This document shows, piece by piece, positions 28,031 to 36,718 of a stretch of 64,000 bases of DNA (positions are counted from its first letter, which is position 1; each line of letters begins with the position of its first letter). Below the pieces are notes generated by a model. That model was not told the DNA's origin. It searched no databases and saw nothing but the letters and a program-made list of their open reading frames with translations. The DNA is taken from positions 1 through 64,000 of the forward strand of contig CAXBCH010000020.1 of assembly GCA_963974125.1 (NCBI GenBank). Reading direction: 5' to 3'. The translations under genes were made by a program, and so were the position numbers. The DNA comes from Haliea sp963974125 (GTDB lineage: Bacteria; Pseudomonadota; Gammaproteobacteria; Pseudomonadales; Halieaceae).

Positions 28031-29037
28031 ACCGCCGCCTGCGCCTGGCCAACTTCGCTATCCTGCTGCTGGCAGCCTGCCTGGGCACGACGGCACAGGC
28101 CCACCGCTTCGCACCCACCCTGCTGCAACTGGTGGAGCTGGCCCCCGGTTCCTACAACGTGGTCTGGAAGACACCGGCCCAGGCCACCAGCCCGGTACCA
28201 CTGACGCCGGTTTGGCCGCAGGACTGCAGTGTGGCCAGTGCCAGCCCGGCCCAGCCCGAGGGCACCGGGCTGGTCACCAGCCTGCAGTTGCGCTGTGACG
28301 GCCTGGGTGGCGCCGGCCTGGTGGGGCAGACACTGGGGGTAAACGGCCTCGCCGCCAACCAGGCCAGCGTGATGCTGATGCTGACCCTGCTGGACGGGCG
28401 CCAGTACCAGCAGGTGCTGAACGCGGAGCAGCCGCGGTTTACGGTACCGGAGGAGCCGGGCGCAGGCCAGGTCATGACGGACTACACGGTGCTGGGCATC
28501 GACCACATCTGGACCGGTATTGATCATCTGCTGTTTGTGTTTGGCCTGCTGTTGCTGGTGGGCAGCAACGTTCGCCTGCTGTGGACCATCACCGCCTTCA
28601 CCGTCGGCCACAGCGTCACCCTGTCCCTGGTCACTCTGGGATTTTTCGACTATCCCGTGGCCCTGGTGGAGTTCACCATCGCCGTCAGTATCTTCTGGCT
28701 CGCGGTGGCATTGAGCCAGAGCGGCGAACGCAGCCTGTTTCGGCGCCACCCCTGGTGGCTGGCTGGCGGGTTCGGCCTGCTCCACGGCATGGGTTTTGCC
28801 GGCGCCCTGGCGGAGACCGGGCTGCCCGCGGGCAATGTGCCCCTGGCCCTGCTGTTCTTCAACATCGGTATTGAACTGGGCCAGATCGCCTTTATCCTGT
28901 TGGCCCTGCTGTTGTGGCGAAGCCTGCGGCGGGTTGTCGGCGAGTGGCAGGCACAGCTGCGGCCGCTACCGGTCTACCTGCTCGGTGCCCTGTCCGCCCT
29001 GTGGTGCATTGAGCGCGGGCTGGAAGTGCTGGCCTGA
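28027..29037 (+). CDS. HupE/UreJ family membrane protein
   Basis: Protein of 336 residues. After a signal peptide and a periplasmic beta-rich region (about 150 residues), six hydrophobic helices carry the family motifs DHIWTGIDHLLFVFGLLLL, FTVGHSVTLSLV and GLLHGMGFAGA, with His and Asp residues that could bind nickel or cobalt. HupE and UreJ relatives are candidate metal permeases, often nickel. This member has the long periplasmic domain of the HupE_UreJ_2 group and is not next to hydrogenase or urease genes, so the transported metal is unknown. Starts with GTG, overlapping the PPIase gene. Confidence 0.87.
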   Translation: MNRRLRLANFAILLLAACLGTTAQAHRFAPTLLQLVELAPGSYNVVWKTPAQATSPVPLTPVWPQDCSVASASPAQPEGTGLVTSLQLRCDGLGGAGLVGQTLGVNGLAANQASVMLMLTLLDGRQYQQVLNAEQPRFTVPEEPGAGQVMTDYTVLGIDHIWTGIDHLLFVFGLLLLVGSNVRLLWTITAFTVGHSVTLSLVTLGFFDYPVALVEFTIAVSIFWLAVALSQSGERSLFRRHPWWLAGGFGLLHGMGFAGALAETGLPAGNVPLALLFFNIGIELGQIAFILLALLLWRSLRRVVGEWQAQLRPLPVYLLGALSALWCIERGLEVLA

Positions 29038-29043
29038 CACGGC

Positions 29044-30786
29044 TCAGCGGGCGCTCCAGCGGCGCGCCCGGGCACCCGCCTGGGTCAGGCTGGAAGCCCA
29101 CGCCAGCTGGCCCTTTTGCGGGCGAATCCCCGCCCGCTTGAGCTTGAGAATAATCCGCGCCGGCAGCCCCGCCATGATCACGGCAATGCCCTCGCTGTGC
29201 ATGTCGGCAATGAGGGACTGCAGCGCCACGATGGCGGTAAAATCCATGGTCGACACATCGCCCATATCAATGACCACCACCTTCACCCCCGGATCCACCA
29301 CCCGCAGGGCCGCCAGCGCGCGCTCGGCAGCGGCAAAAAACAGGGGGCCGCTCATGTCATAGACCGCGACGCTGTCAGGCAAGCCCTGCAGCAGCGGCTC
29401 CGCCGCCTTGTGCAGTTGCCGGGTGTGGCTCAGGCCCGCCATGCGTCCGATCAGCAGCGCCGCAGCCAGGCCGATGCCCACTGCCACGGCAATAACCATG
29501 TCGAACAGCACCGTGAGCAGGAAGCAGACCACCAGCACCGCAACATCCCCCGGCGGAGCCGAACGCAGGGTGTGGCGGAAATGACGGGATTCACTCATGT
29601 TCCAGGCAACCACCAATAGCAGTGCCGCCAGCGCGCTCATCGGCACCAGCCCGAGCAGCCCCGAGAGGAAGGTCAGCGCCGCCAGTACGACCAGGGCGTG
29701 GACCAGTGCCGCCACCGGCGAGCGGGCGCCACTGCGAATGCTGGTGGCCGTTCGCGCCAGTGCCGCAGTGGCGGTGATACCACCGAACAGGGGCGCCACC
29801 AGATTGCCGATACCCTGCCCCACCAGCTCCGCGTTGGAGTCGTGACGGGTTTTGGTCAGGCCGTCGGCGACCACCGCACAGAGCAGCGATTCGATCGCGC
29901 CCAGAATGGCAATGGCGACAGCGGGCCCCAGCAGGGCCCTGAAGAGGCTGAAGTCCACCACCAGCGGTTGCCCATCCGCTCCCGGCAAGCGCCAGGGCAA
30001 GGCCAGCTCCGGCAATACCGGCGGGATGCCGCTGCCGCTCAAATCGCCCACTGACCAGCTGAAGCGGGAGGCAATGGTTGCCACGGAAAAAGAGGATGCA
30101 CCGAGTATGCGCTCCAGTCCCCAGCCCACCAATGCCGCCAAAGTCAGGGCCACCAGGGGCGCGGGTATCGGCCACCGCAGCCGCGGCCAGGAGAGCAATA
30201 TGACCAGGGTGAAGACACCCACACCCAGCTCGGCGGGGTTGACAGCCGGCAATGCCCGGACGATGCCCGCGACCTTGTCGGGGAAGTGCGCACCGGGCTG
30301 TTGGATCACCAGGCCAAAGAAGTCCGGCAGCTGCAACACCGCAATGACCACCGCGATACCCGCGGTAAACCCCAGCACCACCGGATAGGGTATGTACATC
30401 ACCATACGTCCGAGACCGCTGACTCCGAAGGCGATGAGGATAATCCCCGCCATCATCGTCGCCAGCAGCAGTCCACCGAGGCCGAACTGTTGCACGATGG
30501 GGATAAGAATGACCACGAACGCAGCGGTAGGCCCGGAAATGTTGAAACGCGAACCACCCGCCAGCGCAATCAGCGCGCCGGCAATGATGGCCGTGTACAG
30601 ACCGTGCTGGGGTGCCACGCCGATGGCGATCGCGAGGGCCATGGACAGGGGGATGGCGACCGTGCCAATGGTGAGTCCGGCCATGATATCGGCGCGCAGG
30701 CCGGCCCAACCATATCCTTCACCCAGCCCTGCACGCATTCCTGCGCCCAGGGCCGGCAGGCGGATTTCTGAAAAGCGATCCAACAC
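29044..30786 (-). CDS. SulP-family anion transporter with STAS domain
   Basis: Transporter of 580 residues. The N-terminal part has the SulP core with 10-14 helices, beginning GWAGLRADIMAGLTIGTVAIP and containing GLYTAIIAGALIALAGGS and FNISGPTAAF. The C-terminal STAS domain has VAVYDMSGPLFFAAAE and VVVIDMGDVSTMDFTA, the latter with the phosphorylatable-type Ser/Thr patch. Substrates in the family are sulfate, bicarbonate or dicarboxylates and cannot be told from sequence. It converges with the HupE/UreJ gene, leaving 6 bases between the two stops. Confidence 0.92.
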   Translation of the reverse strand: MLDRFSEIRLPALGAGMRAGLGEGYGWAGLRADIMAGLTIGTVAIPLSMALAIAIGVAPQHGLYTAIIAGALIALAGGSRFNISGPTAAFVVILIPIVQQFGLGGLLLATMMAGIILIAFGVSGLGRMVMYIPYPVVLGFTAGIAVVIAVLQLPDFFGLVIQQPGAHFPDKVAGIVRALPAVNPAELGVGVFTLVILLSWPRLRWPIPAPLVALTLAALVGWGLERILGASSFSVATIASRFSWSVGDLSGSGIPPVLPELALPWRLPGADGQPLVVDFSLFRALLGPAVAIAILGAIESLLCAVVADGLTKTRHDSNAELVGQGIGNLVAPLFGGITATAALARTATSIRSGARSPVAALVHALVVLAALTFLSGLLGLVPMSALAALLLVVAWNMSESRHFRHTLRSAPPGDVAVLVVCFLLTVLFDMVIAVAVGIGLAAALLIGRMAGLSHTRQLHKAAEPLLQGLPDSVAVYDMSGPLFFAAAERALAALRVVDPGVKVVVIDMGDVSTMDFTAIVALQSLIADMHSEGIAVIMAGLPARIILKLKRAGIRPQKGQLAWASSLTQAGARARRWSAR

Positions 30787-30867
30787 AGGTACGTCCTATT
30801 AGCGCATCAGCTCAAGCCTTGATCACCAGCTCGAGGATACGCCAAAACTGCCCCCTGTTGGGAACTG

Positions 30868-31290
30868 TCAGCCGCCGAAGGACGGTGCCCGCACCTCGCG
30901 CTCATCCTGGGCAACCACGATGAGATCGCGCTGCAGGTAGCGGGCATCGCCATCCCGGAGCTCAATCAGGTCCTGATAGCGGATGTACATGTCGAGGCAC
31001 AACTCGCGGCCATCGCGCTGGTAGAAATGGGAGGCCACACAGTAGGTCTCGCCCCTGTAGGTACCGCCCTGCCACTCCCCGCTGACTTGCCCGAGCAGGT
31101 GGAACGTCCGGTCAAACTGGCGCAGGAACTCCAGGTTGCCGATGAAGACAGCGCGGGATTCAGCCCGGAAACCGGGGCCCTCCTGAGTGAACTCAGGCCA
31201 CATGATGGCTTCCATGGCGGCAAAATCCCGACCATCCACCAGCTGCGCATAGCGCGCAGCCAGTGACCCTGGAATCGAGTCCTGGTTCAT
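30868..31290 (-). CDS. SnoaL/NTF2-like protein
   Basis: Protein of 140 residues with the cone-shaped NTF2-like pattern: an N-terminal helix pair (SLAARYAQLVDGRDFAAM), the acidic/Trp stretch EAIMWPEFTQEGPGF, then long beta strands with a YIRYQDLIELRDGDARYLQRD segment. Family members include isomerases, dehydratases and small-molecule binding proteins; no catalytic residue set can be assigned. The start overlaps the stop of the upstream epimerase gene by 4 bases, so the two may act on the same metabolite. Confidence 0.78.
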   Translation of the reverse strand: MNQDSIPGSLAARYAQLVDGRDFAAMEAIMWPEFTQEGPGFRAESRAVFIGNLEFLRQFDRTFHLLGQVSGEWQGGTYRGETYCVASHFYQRDGRELCLDMYIRYQDLIELRDGDARYLQRDLIVVAQDEREVRAPSFGG

Positions 31291-32195
31291 TGGCGGGCCT
31301 CAAAGTGGGCCACCAGCTCGGCGATGGTGGCCGCCACCCGTCCAGTGCCGTAGCCCAGCTCCTCCACGCCCTCCGGCTGGTAGCTGACGGTGGCGCCGCG
31401 GCCGGCAAACATGATGACGTCCGGCAGCAACGGGTGCTCTTCGCTGCGCACCTCCAGGTTCTGCGGGTTGCCCACCGCATCGCACCACAATTCAAAGTAG
31501 GCCTTCCAGGTCAGGTTTTCATCGCCCACCAGGTAGGCGCGACCGGACTCGCCGTGTTCCAGGGCGCCGAGTACCGCCTCCGACAGGGAAGGCGTGGTGA
31601 TGTGGTTGGTGCCGCCTTCGGGGGCAAACATTGGTACGCCCTCCATGAAGCCCTTGGCGTACAGATAATTGTAGTACAGATGCTCGACCTCCAGCCCCGG
31701 CAGATGGCCCAGAACAAATGGGGCATTGAGGCTGCAGACGGCAAAGGTGTCATCACTCATGGCGCGGATGGCGTCGTCGGCGAACGCGCGCGAACGCACG
31801 TAGGGGCTGGTCTCGATTTTTTCCGGCGCCACCTGTGGGTAAAAGGTACCGATATAGGCTGCACGCTTGATGCCCGCTGCCTTCGCGGCGGCAAAGAAGC
31901 GCGGTATACCATCGGTATTGTAGCGGGTGTAGAAGGCGTCTTCGGTCACGGATCCATCCTGGGGCAACTGACGGATGTCAACGCCGGCGGCAAAAACCAG
32001 CCAGTCAAAACCGGCGAGGCGGCCATCGGTGACATCATCTTCGACATAATGAGTCGGGATAAAGGGCAACTCTGACAGGGCCGGCACCGAGGGCGCTGAC
32101 CGCGCCATCAGGGTAACGTCGTGACCCTTGCCGGCGAGATACAACGCCGCATGCCCGCCTATCAGGCCGGTACCGCCAACAACCAATACTTTCAT
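31287..32195 (-). CDS. NAD(P)-dependent epimerase/dehydratase-like oxidoreductase
   Basis: Extended short-chain dehydrogenase-type protein of 302 residues. It starts MKVLVVGGTGLIGGHAALYL with the GxxGxxG cofactor motif, followed by DVTLMAR for NADP or NAD choice and a Rossmann fold. The catalytic YxxxK is not clear: the expected region reads YIGTFYPQVAPEKIE, with Tyr and Lys but unusual spacing. This may be a non-canonical or atypical member. It forms an apparent two-gene operon with the SnoaL-like protein. Substrate unknown. Confidence 0.8.
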   Translation of the reverse strand: MKVLVVGGTGLIGGHAALYLAGKGHDVTLMARSAPSVPALSELPFIPTHYVEDDVTDGRLAGFDWLVFAAGVDIRQLPQDGSVTEDAFYTRYNTDGIPRFFAAAKAAGIKRAAYIGTFYPQVAPEKIETSPYVRSRAFADDAIRAMSDDTFAVCSLNAPFVLGHLPGLEVEHLYYNYLYAKGFMEGVPMFAPEGGTNHITTPSLSEAVLGALEHGESGRAYLVGDENLTWKAYFELWCDAVGNPQNLEVRSEEHPLLPDVIMFAGRGATVSYQPEGVEELGYGTGRVAATIAELVAHFEARQ

Positions 32196-32558
32196 AATGC
32201 TTTGTCCTCATGAGGTCTTGCCAAATTTGCCCGGCCGCGACCGCAACCACGGCGCTGGAACACAGTCTAAAGCGCTTCCCCGCCGCCTGCGAAGCGGCAG
32301 CCGGAGATCTGGAGCAGCAGTGGGGCAAAAAAGCGCAATCGGACTACCAATCCATACGGATTGGCGCCGTGAAGCGGGCCGTCGGGACCCGGCCGCAACA
32401 CCCGGTCGAGGACCGCGGACTCATAATAACCATTTGATTATTATGGCTATAATCGCCATAGTGGCGAGCGGAAACAGTTGGTTTTTGGAAACTTTGGCTC
32501 TAACATTGAGTCCAATGGTTGAACGCACCACGTGTGCACGGCAATGGAGCAGCAAGCG
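32196..32558. other. divergent intergenic region, no gene seen
   Basis: About 360 bases between the epimerase gene and the Bax inhibitor-1 gene, which point away from each other. An AT-rich stretch around 32420-32450 contains ATAATAACCATTTGATTATTA and TATAAT-like elements and is the likely promoter area for the Bax inhibitor-1 gene. One 75-codon frame has no recognisable similarity. Confidence 0.4.
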
Positions 32559-33233
32559 ATGCAAGAGAAAGGTTTCTACAATCTGAACACAGCGGGCATG
32601 GAGTCTGTGGTCAGCACCAACAAGGTGCTCAGAAACACCTACATGCTGCTGGGCATGACCCTGTTGTTCAGCGCGGTCACCGCCGGCATTTCCATGGCCG
32701 TGGGCCTGCCCCACGGCGCTGCCCTGGTGCTGATGCTGGTGGGCTTCGGGCTTCTGTTCGTGGTGCACAAGATGGCCGATACCAGCAAAGGGCTGCTGGC
32801 CATTTTCGCCTTCACCGGCGTCATGGGTGCCTCCATTGGTCCCATGCTGAACCACTACCTGTCGATGCCCGGCGGCCCGTCCCTGGTGATGCAGGCCATG
32901 GGCGGCACCGCGCTGGTTTTCTTCAGCCTGTCCGCCTATGCACTGACCACCCGCAAGGACTTCTCCTTCATGGGCGGCTTCCTGATGGTGGGCCTGATAG
33001 TGGCGGTGGTTGCCATGATTGCCAATATTTTCCTGGCCATCCCGGCACTGTCCCTGACTATCTCCGCGGCAGTGGTGATGATCATGTCCGGCCTGATCCT
33101 GTTCGATACCAGCCGTATCATTCACGGGGGCGAAACCAACTACATCCGCGCCACCGTGGGCCTGTACCTGAACATTTACAACCTGTTCATCCACATGCTG
33201 CACCTGCTCACCGCCCTGGGCGGCGATGACTGA
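32559..33233 (+). CDS. Bax inhibitor-1/YccA family membrane protein
   Basis: Membrane protein of 224 residues with seven hydrophobic helices. The N-terminus MQEKGFYNLNTAGMESVVST is followed by LRNTYMLLGMTLLFSAVTAG. The final helices carry the family signature of paired Asp/Glu, as in LFDTSRIIHGGETNYIRATVGLYLNIYNLF in part. In bacteria, YccA-type members interact with FtsH and modulate its proteolysis; others are pH-gated calcium leak channels. The ATG at 32559 with GGAGC is preferred over ATG at 32544 or GTG at 32532. An intrinsic terminator follows at 33256-33281. Confidence 0.9.
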   Translation: MQEKGFYNLNTAGMESVVSTNKVLRNTYMLLGMTLLFSAVTAGISMAVGLPHGAALVLMLVGFGLLFVVHKMADTSKGLLAIFAFTGVMGASIGPMLNHYLSMPGGPSLVMQAMGGTALVFFSLSAYALTTRKDFSFMGGFLMVGLIVAVVAMIANIFLAIPALSLTISAAVVMIMSGLILFDTSRIIHGGETNYIRATVGLYLNIYNLFIHMLHLLTALGGDD

Positions 33234-33255
33234 GACAGTATTGGTGAATGCCCCG

Positions 33256-33281
33256 AACCCCGGCCAGTGCCGGGGTTTTTT
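33256..33281 (+). terminator. intrinsic terminator after Bax inhibitor-1 gene
   Basis: CCCCGGC (33258-33264), loop CAGT, GCCGGGG (33269-33275), followed by six T. It ends 15 bases before the tusD start, so it separates the membrane protein from the tus operon. Confidence 0.9.
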
Positions 33282-33295
33282 GTTGAGCTGCTGAC

Positions 33296-33691
33296 ATGCC
33301 CCTGAGCTACGCCCTGCTGGTCCTTGCCGGCCCTGCCTCCGGCCACAGCAGTCTCACCGCGGCCCGGTTTGCGCGCGCACTGCTGGCCCGGGGCCATCAC
33401 CTGCAGCGGGTTTTCTTTCTCGACAACGGTACCCTGACCGGCCTTGCCAGCGCGGTCACGCCCCAGGATGAGCAGGGCGCCCTGGAACAGTGGGTACAGC
33501 TGGCCGCGGAGCACCAGACCGAACTCATCCTCTGCATCAGCTCCGCCCTCAAGCGCGGCCTCCTGGACAGCACCGAAGCCACCCGCCACGAGCGCCCCGC
33601 CGCCACTGCGCACCCGTCCTTCGAGCTGGGCGGCCTGGGCCTGCTGGTGGAGGCGGCCCAGACCGCAGACCGCCTGGTGACGTTCGGATGA
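33296..33691 (+). CDS. tusD: sulfur relay protein TusD
   Basis: DsrE-family protein of 131 residues. Key segment ELILCISSALKRGLLD contains the conserved persulfide-carrying Cys. N-terminus SYALLVLAGPASGHSSLTAARFARALLARGH (shown in part) is the usual TusD beginning. With TusB and TusC it forms a cytosolic hexamer that accepts sulfur from TusA and passes it to TusE and MnmA for 2-thiouridine at tRNA position 34. First gene of tusDCBE-trmA. The stop overlaps the tusC start by 4 bases (ATGA). Confidence 0.92.
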   Translation: MPLSYALLVLAGPASGHSSLTAARFARALLARGHHLQRVFFLDNGTLTGLASAVTPQDEQGALEQWVQLAAEHQTELILCISSALKRGLLDSTEATRHERPAATAHPSFELGGLGLLVEAAQTADRLVTFG

Positions 33692-34068
33692 GCCCCGTGC
33701 CCGCGGCTGCGCGCAAATCCATCCTGGTGGTCAGCCGTCACGCCCACCCGGGCAGCAGCCTGCCGCGCTCGGCGCTGGATACTGCACTGGCGGCGGCAGC
33801 CTTCGACCAGCCGGTGGCGCTGCTGTTCCAGGGCGAGGGCGTCCTGCAGCTGCTGCCGGGCCAGGACAGCCGTGCGACGGGGGTACGCAACCTGCGCAAG
33901 GTGATCGATTCGCTGCCACTGTACGACATCGAGACACTGTATGTGGATGCCGCCGCCGCATCCGCCTTGGGCCTGCCGCGGGACGTCCTGCCCGCCGGCG
34001 CCCAGTGGCTGGATGCCGCCGGCGTACAGGCGCTGCTGGCCCGCCACGACCACGTCCTGGGGTTCTGA
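33688..34068 (+). CDS. tusC: sulfur relay protein TusC
   Basis: DsrF/TusC-type protein of 126 residues with the KSILVVSRHAHPGSSL beginning, the LALLFQGEGVLQLLPGQ-like strand-loop (here VALLFQGEGVLQLLPGQ), and a C-terminal WLDAAGVQALLARHDHVLGF. The last element is characteristic of TusC and DsrF. It lacks the active Cys of TusD, as expected for this structural subunit. The ATG at 33688 overlaps the tusD stop. A longer open frame upstream lies inside tusD and is not used. Three bases separate its stop from tusB. Confidence 0.9.
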   Translation: MSPVPAAARKSILVVSRHAHPGSSLPRSALDTALAAAAFDQPVALLFQGEGVLQLLPGQDSRATGVRNLRKVIDSLPLYDIETLYVDAAAASALGLPRDVLPAGAQWLDAAGVQALLARHDHVLGF

Positions 34069-34071
34069 GCC

Positions 34072-34365
34072 ATGCTGCTGCACACCGTCAGTCGCTCTCC
34101 CGCCCACACTGCGCTGCGCGATTGCCTGGCGCTGCTGGGGCCGGATGATGCCCTGCTGCTGCTGGGCGATGGTGTCTACGCGGCACTGGCCGGCAGTGAA
34201 GCGGCCGCGCTGCTGGCCGCCAGCGGCGCCACCGTATTCATACTCGAAGCCGATGCCGCCCTGGCTGGCGTACAAGGTCGATTGCTGCCCGACGCTACAG
34301 TAGTCGATGACGACGGCTTCGTCGCCCTGACCGAGCGCTATAGCCGTCAACTGGCCTGGTACTAG
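34072..34365 (+). CDS. tusB: sulfur relay protein TusB
   Basis: DsrH/TusB-type protein of 97 residues. It starts MLLHTVSRSP, includes DALLLLGDGVYAAL (the family normally reads LLL.GDGVYA) and ends VVDDDGFVALTERYSRQLAWY, which is the usual TusB end with the final aromatic residue. It is the smallest subunit of the TusBCD complex. The ATG is 3 bases after tusC and the stop is 5 bases before the GTG of tusE, so the whole cluster is a tight operon. Confidence 0.9.
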   Translation: MLLHTVSRSPAHTALRDCLALLGPDDALLLLGDGVYAALAGSEAAALLAASGATVFILEADAALAGVQGRLLPDATVVDDDGFVALTERYSRQLAWY

Positions 34366-34370
34366 CGCCC

Positions 34371-34688
34371 GTGCTGCCGGATAGCGCCTTCGACCCGGAA
34401 GGTTTTCTGCGGGACCTGGGAGACTGGACTCCCGAAGTCGCGCAACAAATCGCAGAGAACGAAAATATCCGCCTGACCCCCGCGCACTGGGAAATCCTCG
34501 AATTGCTGCGGGCCTACTACCAGCGCTTTGACAGCTCCCCCGCCATGCGTCCGCTGGTGAAATGGGTGGCGCAGCAACTGGGACCCGACAAGGGCAAGAG
34601 CCTTTATCTGCTGTCGCTTTTCCCCGGCTCGCCGGCCAAACTCGGCAGCAAGATCGCCGGCCTCCCGAAACCCGACAACTGCCTGTAG
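34371..34688 (+). CDS. tusE: sulfur relay protein TusE
   Basis: DsrC/TusE-type protein of 105 residues with DPEGFLRDLGDWTPEVAQQ, a helical core (HWEILELLRAYYQRF), LFPGSPAKLGSKIAGLPKP and a C-terminal Cys in PDNCL. The penultimate Cys on the flexible C-terminal arm is the sulfur carrier residue. It takes persulfide sulfur from TusBCD and delivers it to MnmA. Starts with GTG. It ends 6 bases before the trmA start. A second DsrC Cys, seen in true sulfite reductase DsrC, is absent, so TusE is the better name. Confidence 0.92.
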   Translation: MLPDSAFDPEGFLRDLGDWTPEVAQQIAENENIRLTPAHWEILELLRAYYQRFDSSPAMRPLVKWVAQQLGPDKGKSLYLLSLFPGSPAKLGSKIAGLPKPDNCL

Positions 34689-34694
34689 CCACCC

Positions 34695-35798
34695 ATGCCC
34701 CTGAGTACCTTTGATCCCGACCACTACCCGCAACTGCTCGCCGCCAAGGCCGCACGGGTGCAGGATTTACTGGCGCCCTTTGGCGGGCCCGAAGCAGAAA
34801 TAGTTGCCTCGCCCGATTCAGGGTTTCGCATGCGCGCCGAGTTCCGCGTCTGGCACGATGGCGACGACCTCGACTATGTGATGTTCCGCCGCGGTGAACC
34901 CGCCACGCCGGTGCCGGTAACACACTTTCCCATTGCCTGCGAACACATCCAGCAGCTGATGCCGAGGCTGCTGGCATCTCTGCGGGATGACAGTGAGCTG
35001 CGCCGCAAACTGTTCCAGGTGGAGTTCCTGAGCACCCTGGCGGGGGACACCCTGGTTACGCTGGTCTATCACCGGCGGCTGGAGGAGGCCTGGCGAGCGC
35101 GGGCGACAGCCCTCGCCACCGACCTGGGCATTGCCCTGGTCGGGCGCAGCCGCAAGCAGAAGGAAGTGATCGGCTGCGACTTTGTCACCGAGCGACTGCA
35201 CATCGACGGCCGCGACTACCACTATCGCCAGTACGAACAGGCCTTCACCCAGCCCAACGCCGAGGTCAACATGCGGATGATCGAGTGGGCCTGTCGCGCC
35301 GCAGCACCCCTCGGCGGCGATCTGCTGGAGCTGTACTGTGGCAACGGCAATTTCACTTTGCCTCTGGCGCGGCACTTTGACCAGGTGATCGCCACCGAGC
35401 TGGCCAAGACCTCCATCCGCGCGGCCCAGTGGAACCTGGAGGCCAACAACGTCGACAATGTGCAGATGATCAGGCTGGCCGCCGAGGAGGTAACCCAGGC
35501 GATCAATGGCGAACGCGTGTTCCGGCGCCTGGCCGGCCTGCCGAAGCCGCTGGCAGAGTACCGGCTGAACACGGTGTTCGTGGACCCGCCGCGGGCCGGG
35601 CTGGACCCGGCCACGACGTCGATGGTGCAGCGCTTCCCCACCATCCTCTACGTTTCCTGCAACCCCGAGACCCTGGCCGCCAACCTGTCGGTGCTAAGCC
35701 AGACGCACCGGGTGGAGGCACTGTCCCTGTTCGACCAGTTCCCCTACACCGACCATATGGAATGTGGCGTACTGCTGCAGGGTGATGCACTACGCTAG
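34695..35798 (+). CDS. trmA: tRNA (uracil-5-)-methyltransferase TrmA
   Basis: SAM-dependent methyltransferase of 367 residues. Its N-terminus (PDSGFRMRAEFRVWHDGD) lacks a TRAM domain, as in TrmA. The C-terminal Rossmann domain has LELYCGNGNFTLPLA (SAM binding), the NTVFVDPPRAGLD motif, and the nucleophilic Cys in ILYVSCNPETL, with the general base Glu in HMECG near the end. It makes 5-methyluridine at position 54 of tRNA. Gene order tusDCBE-trmA groups two tRNA uridine modification pathways. Convergent with the next gene; the ends overlap by 4 bases. Confidence 0.95.
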   Translation: MPLSTFDPDHYPQLLAAKAARVQDLLAPFGGPEAEIVASPDSGFRMRAEFRVWHDGDDLDYVMFRRGEPATPVPVTHFPIACEHIQQLMPRLLASLRDDSELRRKLFQVEFLSTLAGDTLVTLVYHRRLEEAWRARATALATDLGIALVGRSRKQKEVIGCDFVTERLHIDGRDYHYRQYEQAFTQPNAEVNMRMIEWACRAAAPLGGDLLELYCGNGNFTLPLARHFDQVIATELAKTSIRAAQWNLEANNVDNVQMIRLAAEEVTQAINGERVFRRLAGLPKPLAEYRLNTVFVDPPRAGLDPATTSMVQRFPTILYVSCNPETLAANLSVLSQTHRVEALSLFDQFPYTDHMECGVLLQGDALR

Positions 35799-36718
35799 CA
35801 GCGAATGCCGAAGGCCAGCAGACCGCGCCCGAGGACTTCGTCCAGGCGTTCGGCATCACTGTCCTTGACCTCGAGATAGCGCAGTCCGTGATCCTTGCAG
35901 ACTTCCTTGTTACGCAGCTTGGCGGACAAGTGTGACGGCGCCGCACCGTCCTGCCAGCAGTCGATGTAGACACTGCCGGCGGGCAGGTAGAAGTCCGCAT
36001 GCAGGGACTCCTCCACCGGTAGCGCGCGCTGCGTGGCATGCGCCAGCTGCGCCAGATACAGCCAGTTGCAGACCAGCGCCTGCAACCGGGAGTCCGTGCG
36101 GTGGCCGTCGATACCGCTGCAGCCACGCGCCAGGGCCGGCGCGCCGGCTTGCTCTGGAGCAAACAGGTCCGGCGCCTGGGGATCCTGCGCGGGCAACACA
36201 CCCTCGCCGCTGGCGCAGTCGGGCTGGCCCGAGAGACGCTCCAGCTCGCGGTGAATGACCGGGTGATCGACAATTTCGTGGGGCCAGTTGACATAGAACG
36301 CACCGGTACTCTCGCTCTCGGTTTGCTGCCCGCCCAATTGGCGGCCGAACTCCGTCAGTTCCCAGCCCAGGATACTGTGCTGCTGCAGCCCCAGCTCGGC
36401 CAGTGCCCGGTTCAGCTGTCGCGGCTGCAAGCGCGGGTAATAACGCCGCATCTGGCTGGCAGTAATGCGCTGGTTGGATTCGATGGCACTGAGCAGCGGG
36501 TGCTGCGCCAGTGCCGGCGGCCAGACAATATAGCGGCCAAAGCGCTTGCTGTCGCGATAGCGGCCACCCTCATATTCGCCCTTCGGCGTCAGCAGCCAGG
36601 TGTCGTCATGGCGCTGGATCCAGCCGTAATCCTTGAGAGTGACAAAAAGCTGTTGCACCGGAATCTCCAGGGCCCGTGCCAGCGCGGTGGTGGACAGGCG
36701 CTCCTCCTCGCCGCTCAT
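35795..36718 (-). CDS. winged-helix (KilAC-like) protein with putative nuclease-fold C-terminus
   Basis: Protein of 307 residues, family not named here. The first 60 residues (TTALARALEIPVQQLFVTLKDYGWIQRHDDTWLLTPKGE in part) look like the winged helix seen in phage antirepressor KilAC domains. A second helical segment, ITASQMRRYYPRLQPRQLNRALAELG, resembles another HTH. The C-terminal third has HADFYLPAGSVYIDCWQ, then KLRNKEVCKDHGLRYLEVKDSD, which recalls the D..E-x-K layout of PD-(D/E)XK nucleases, but the exact catalytic residues are not certain. The start overlaps the stop of the dUTPase gene by 4 bases. DNA repair or defence is possible; not proved. Confidence 0.55.
   Translation of the reverse strand: MSGEEERLSTTALARALEIPVQQLFVTLKDYGWIQRHDDTWLLTPKGEYEGGRYRDSKRFGRYIVWPPALAQHPLLSAIESNQRITASQMRRYYPRLQPRQLNRALAELGLQQHSILGWELTEFGRQLGGQQTESESTGAFYVNWPHEIVDHPVIHRELERLSGQPDCASGEGVLPAQDPQAPDLFAPEQAGAPALARGCSGIDGHRTDSRLQALVCNWLYLAQLAHATQRALPVEESLHADFYLPAGSVYIDCWQDGAAPSHLSAKLRNKEVCKDHGLRYLEVKDSDAERLDEVLGRGLLAFGIRC

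Noticed and set aside
33397..34977. 526-codon open frame on the minus strand
   Set aside because: Covers tusD to trmA on the other strand; those five genes are clearly recognised and tightly spaced.
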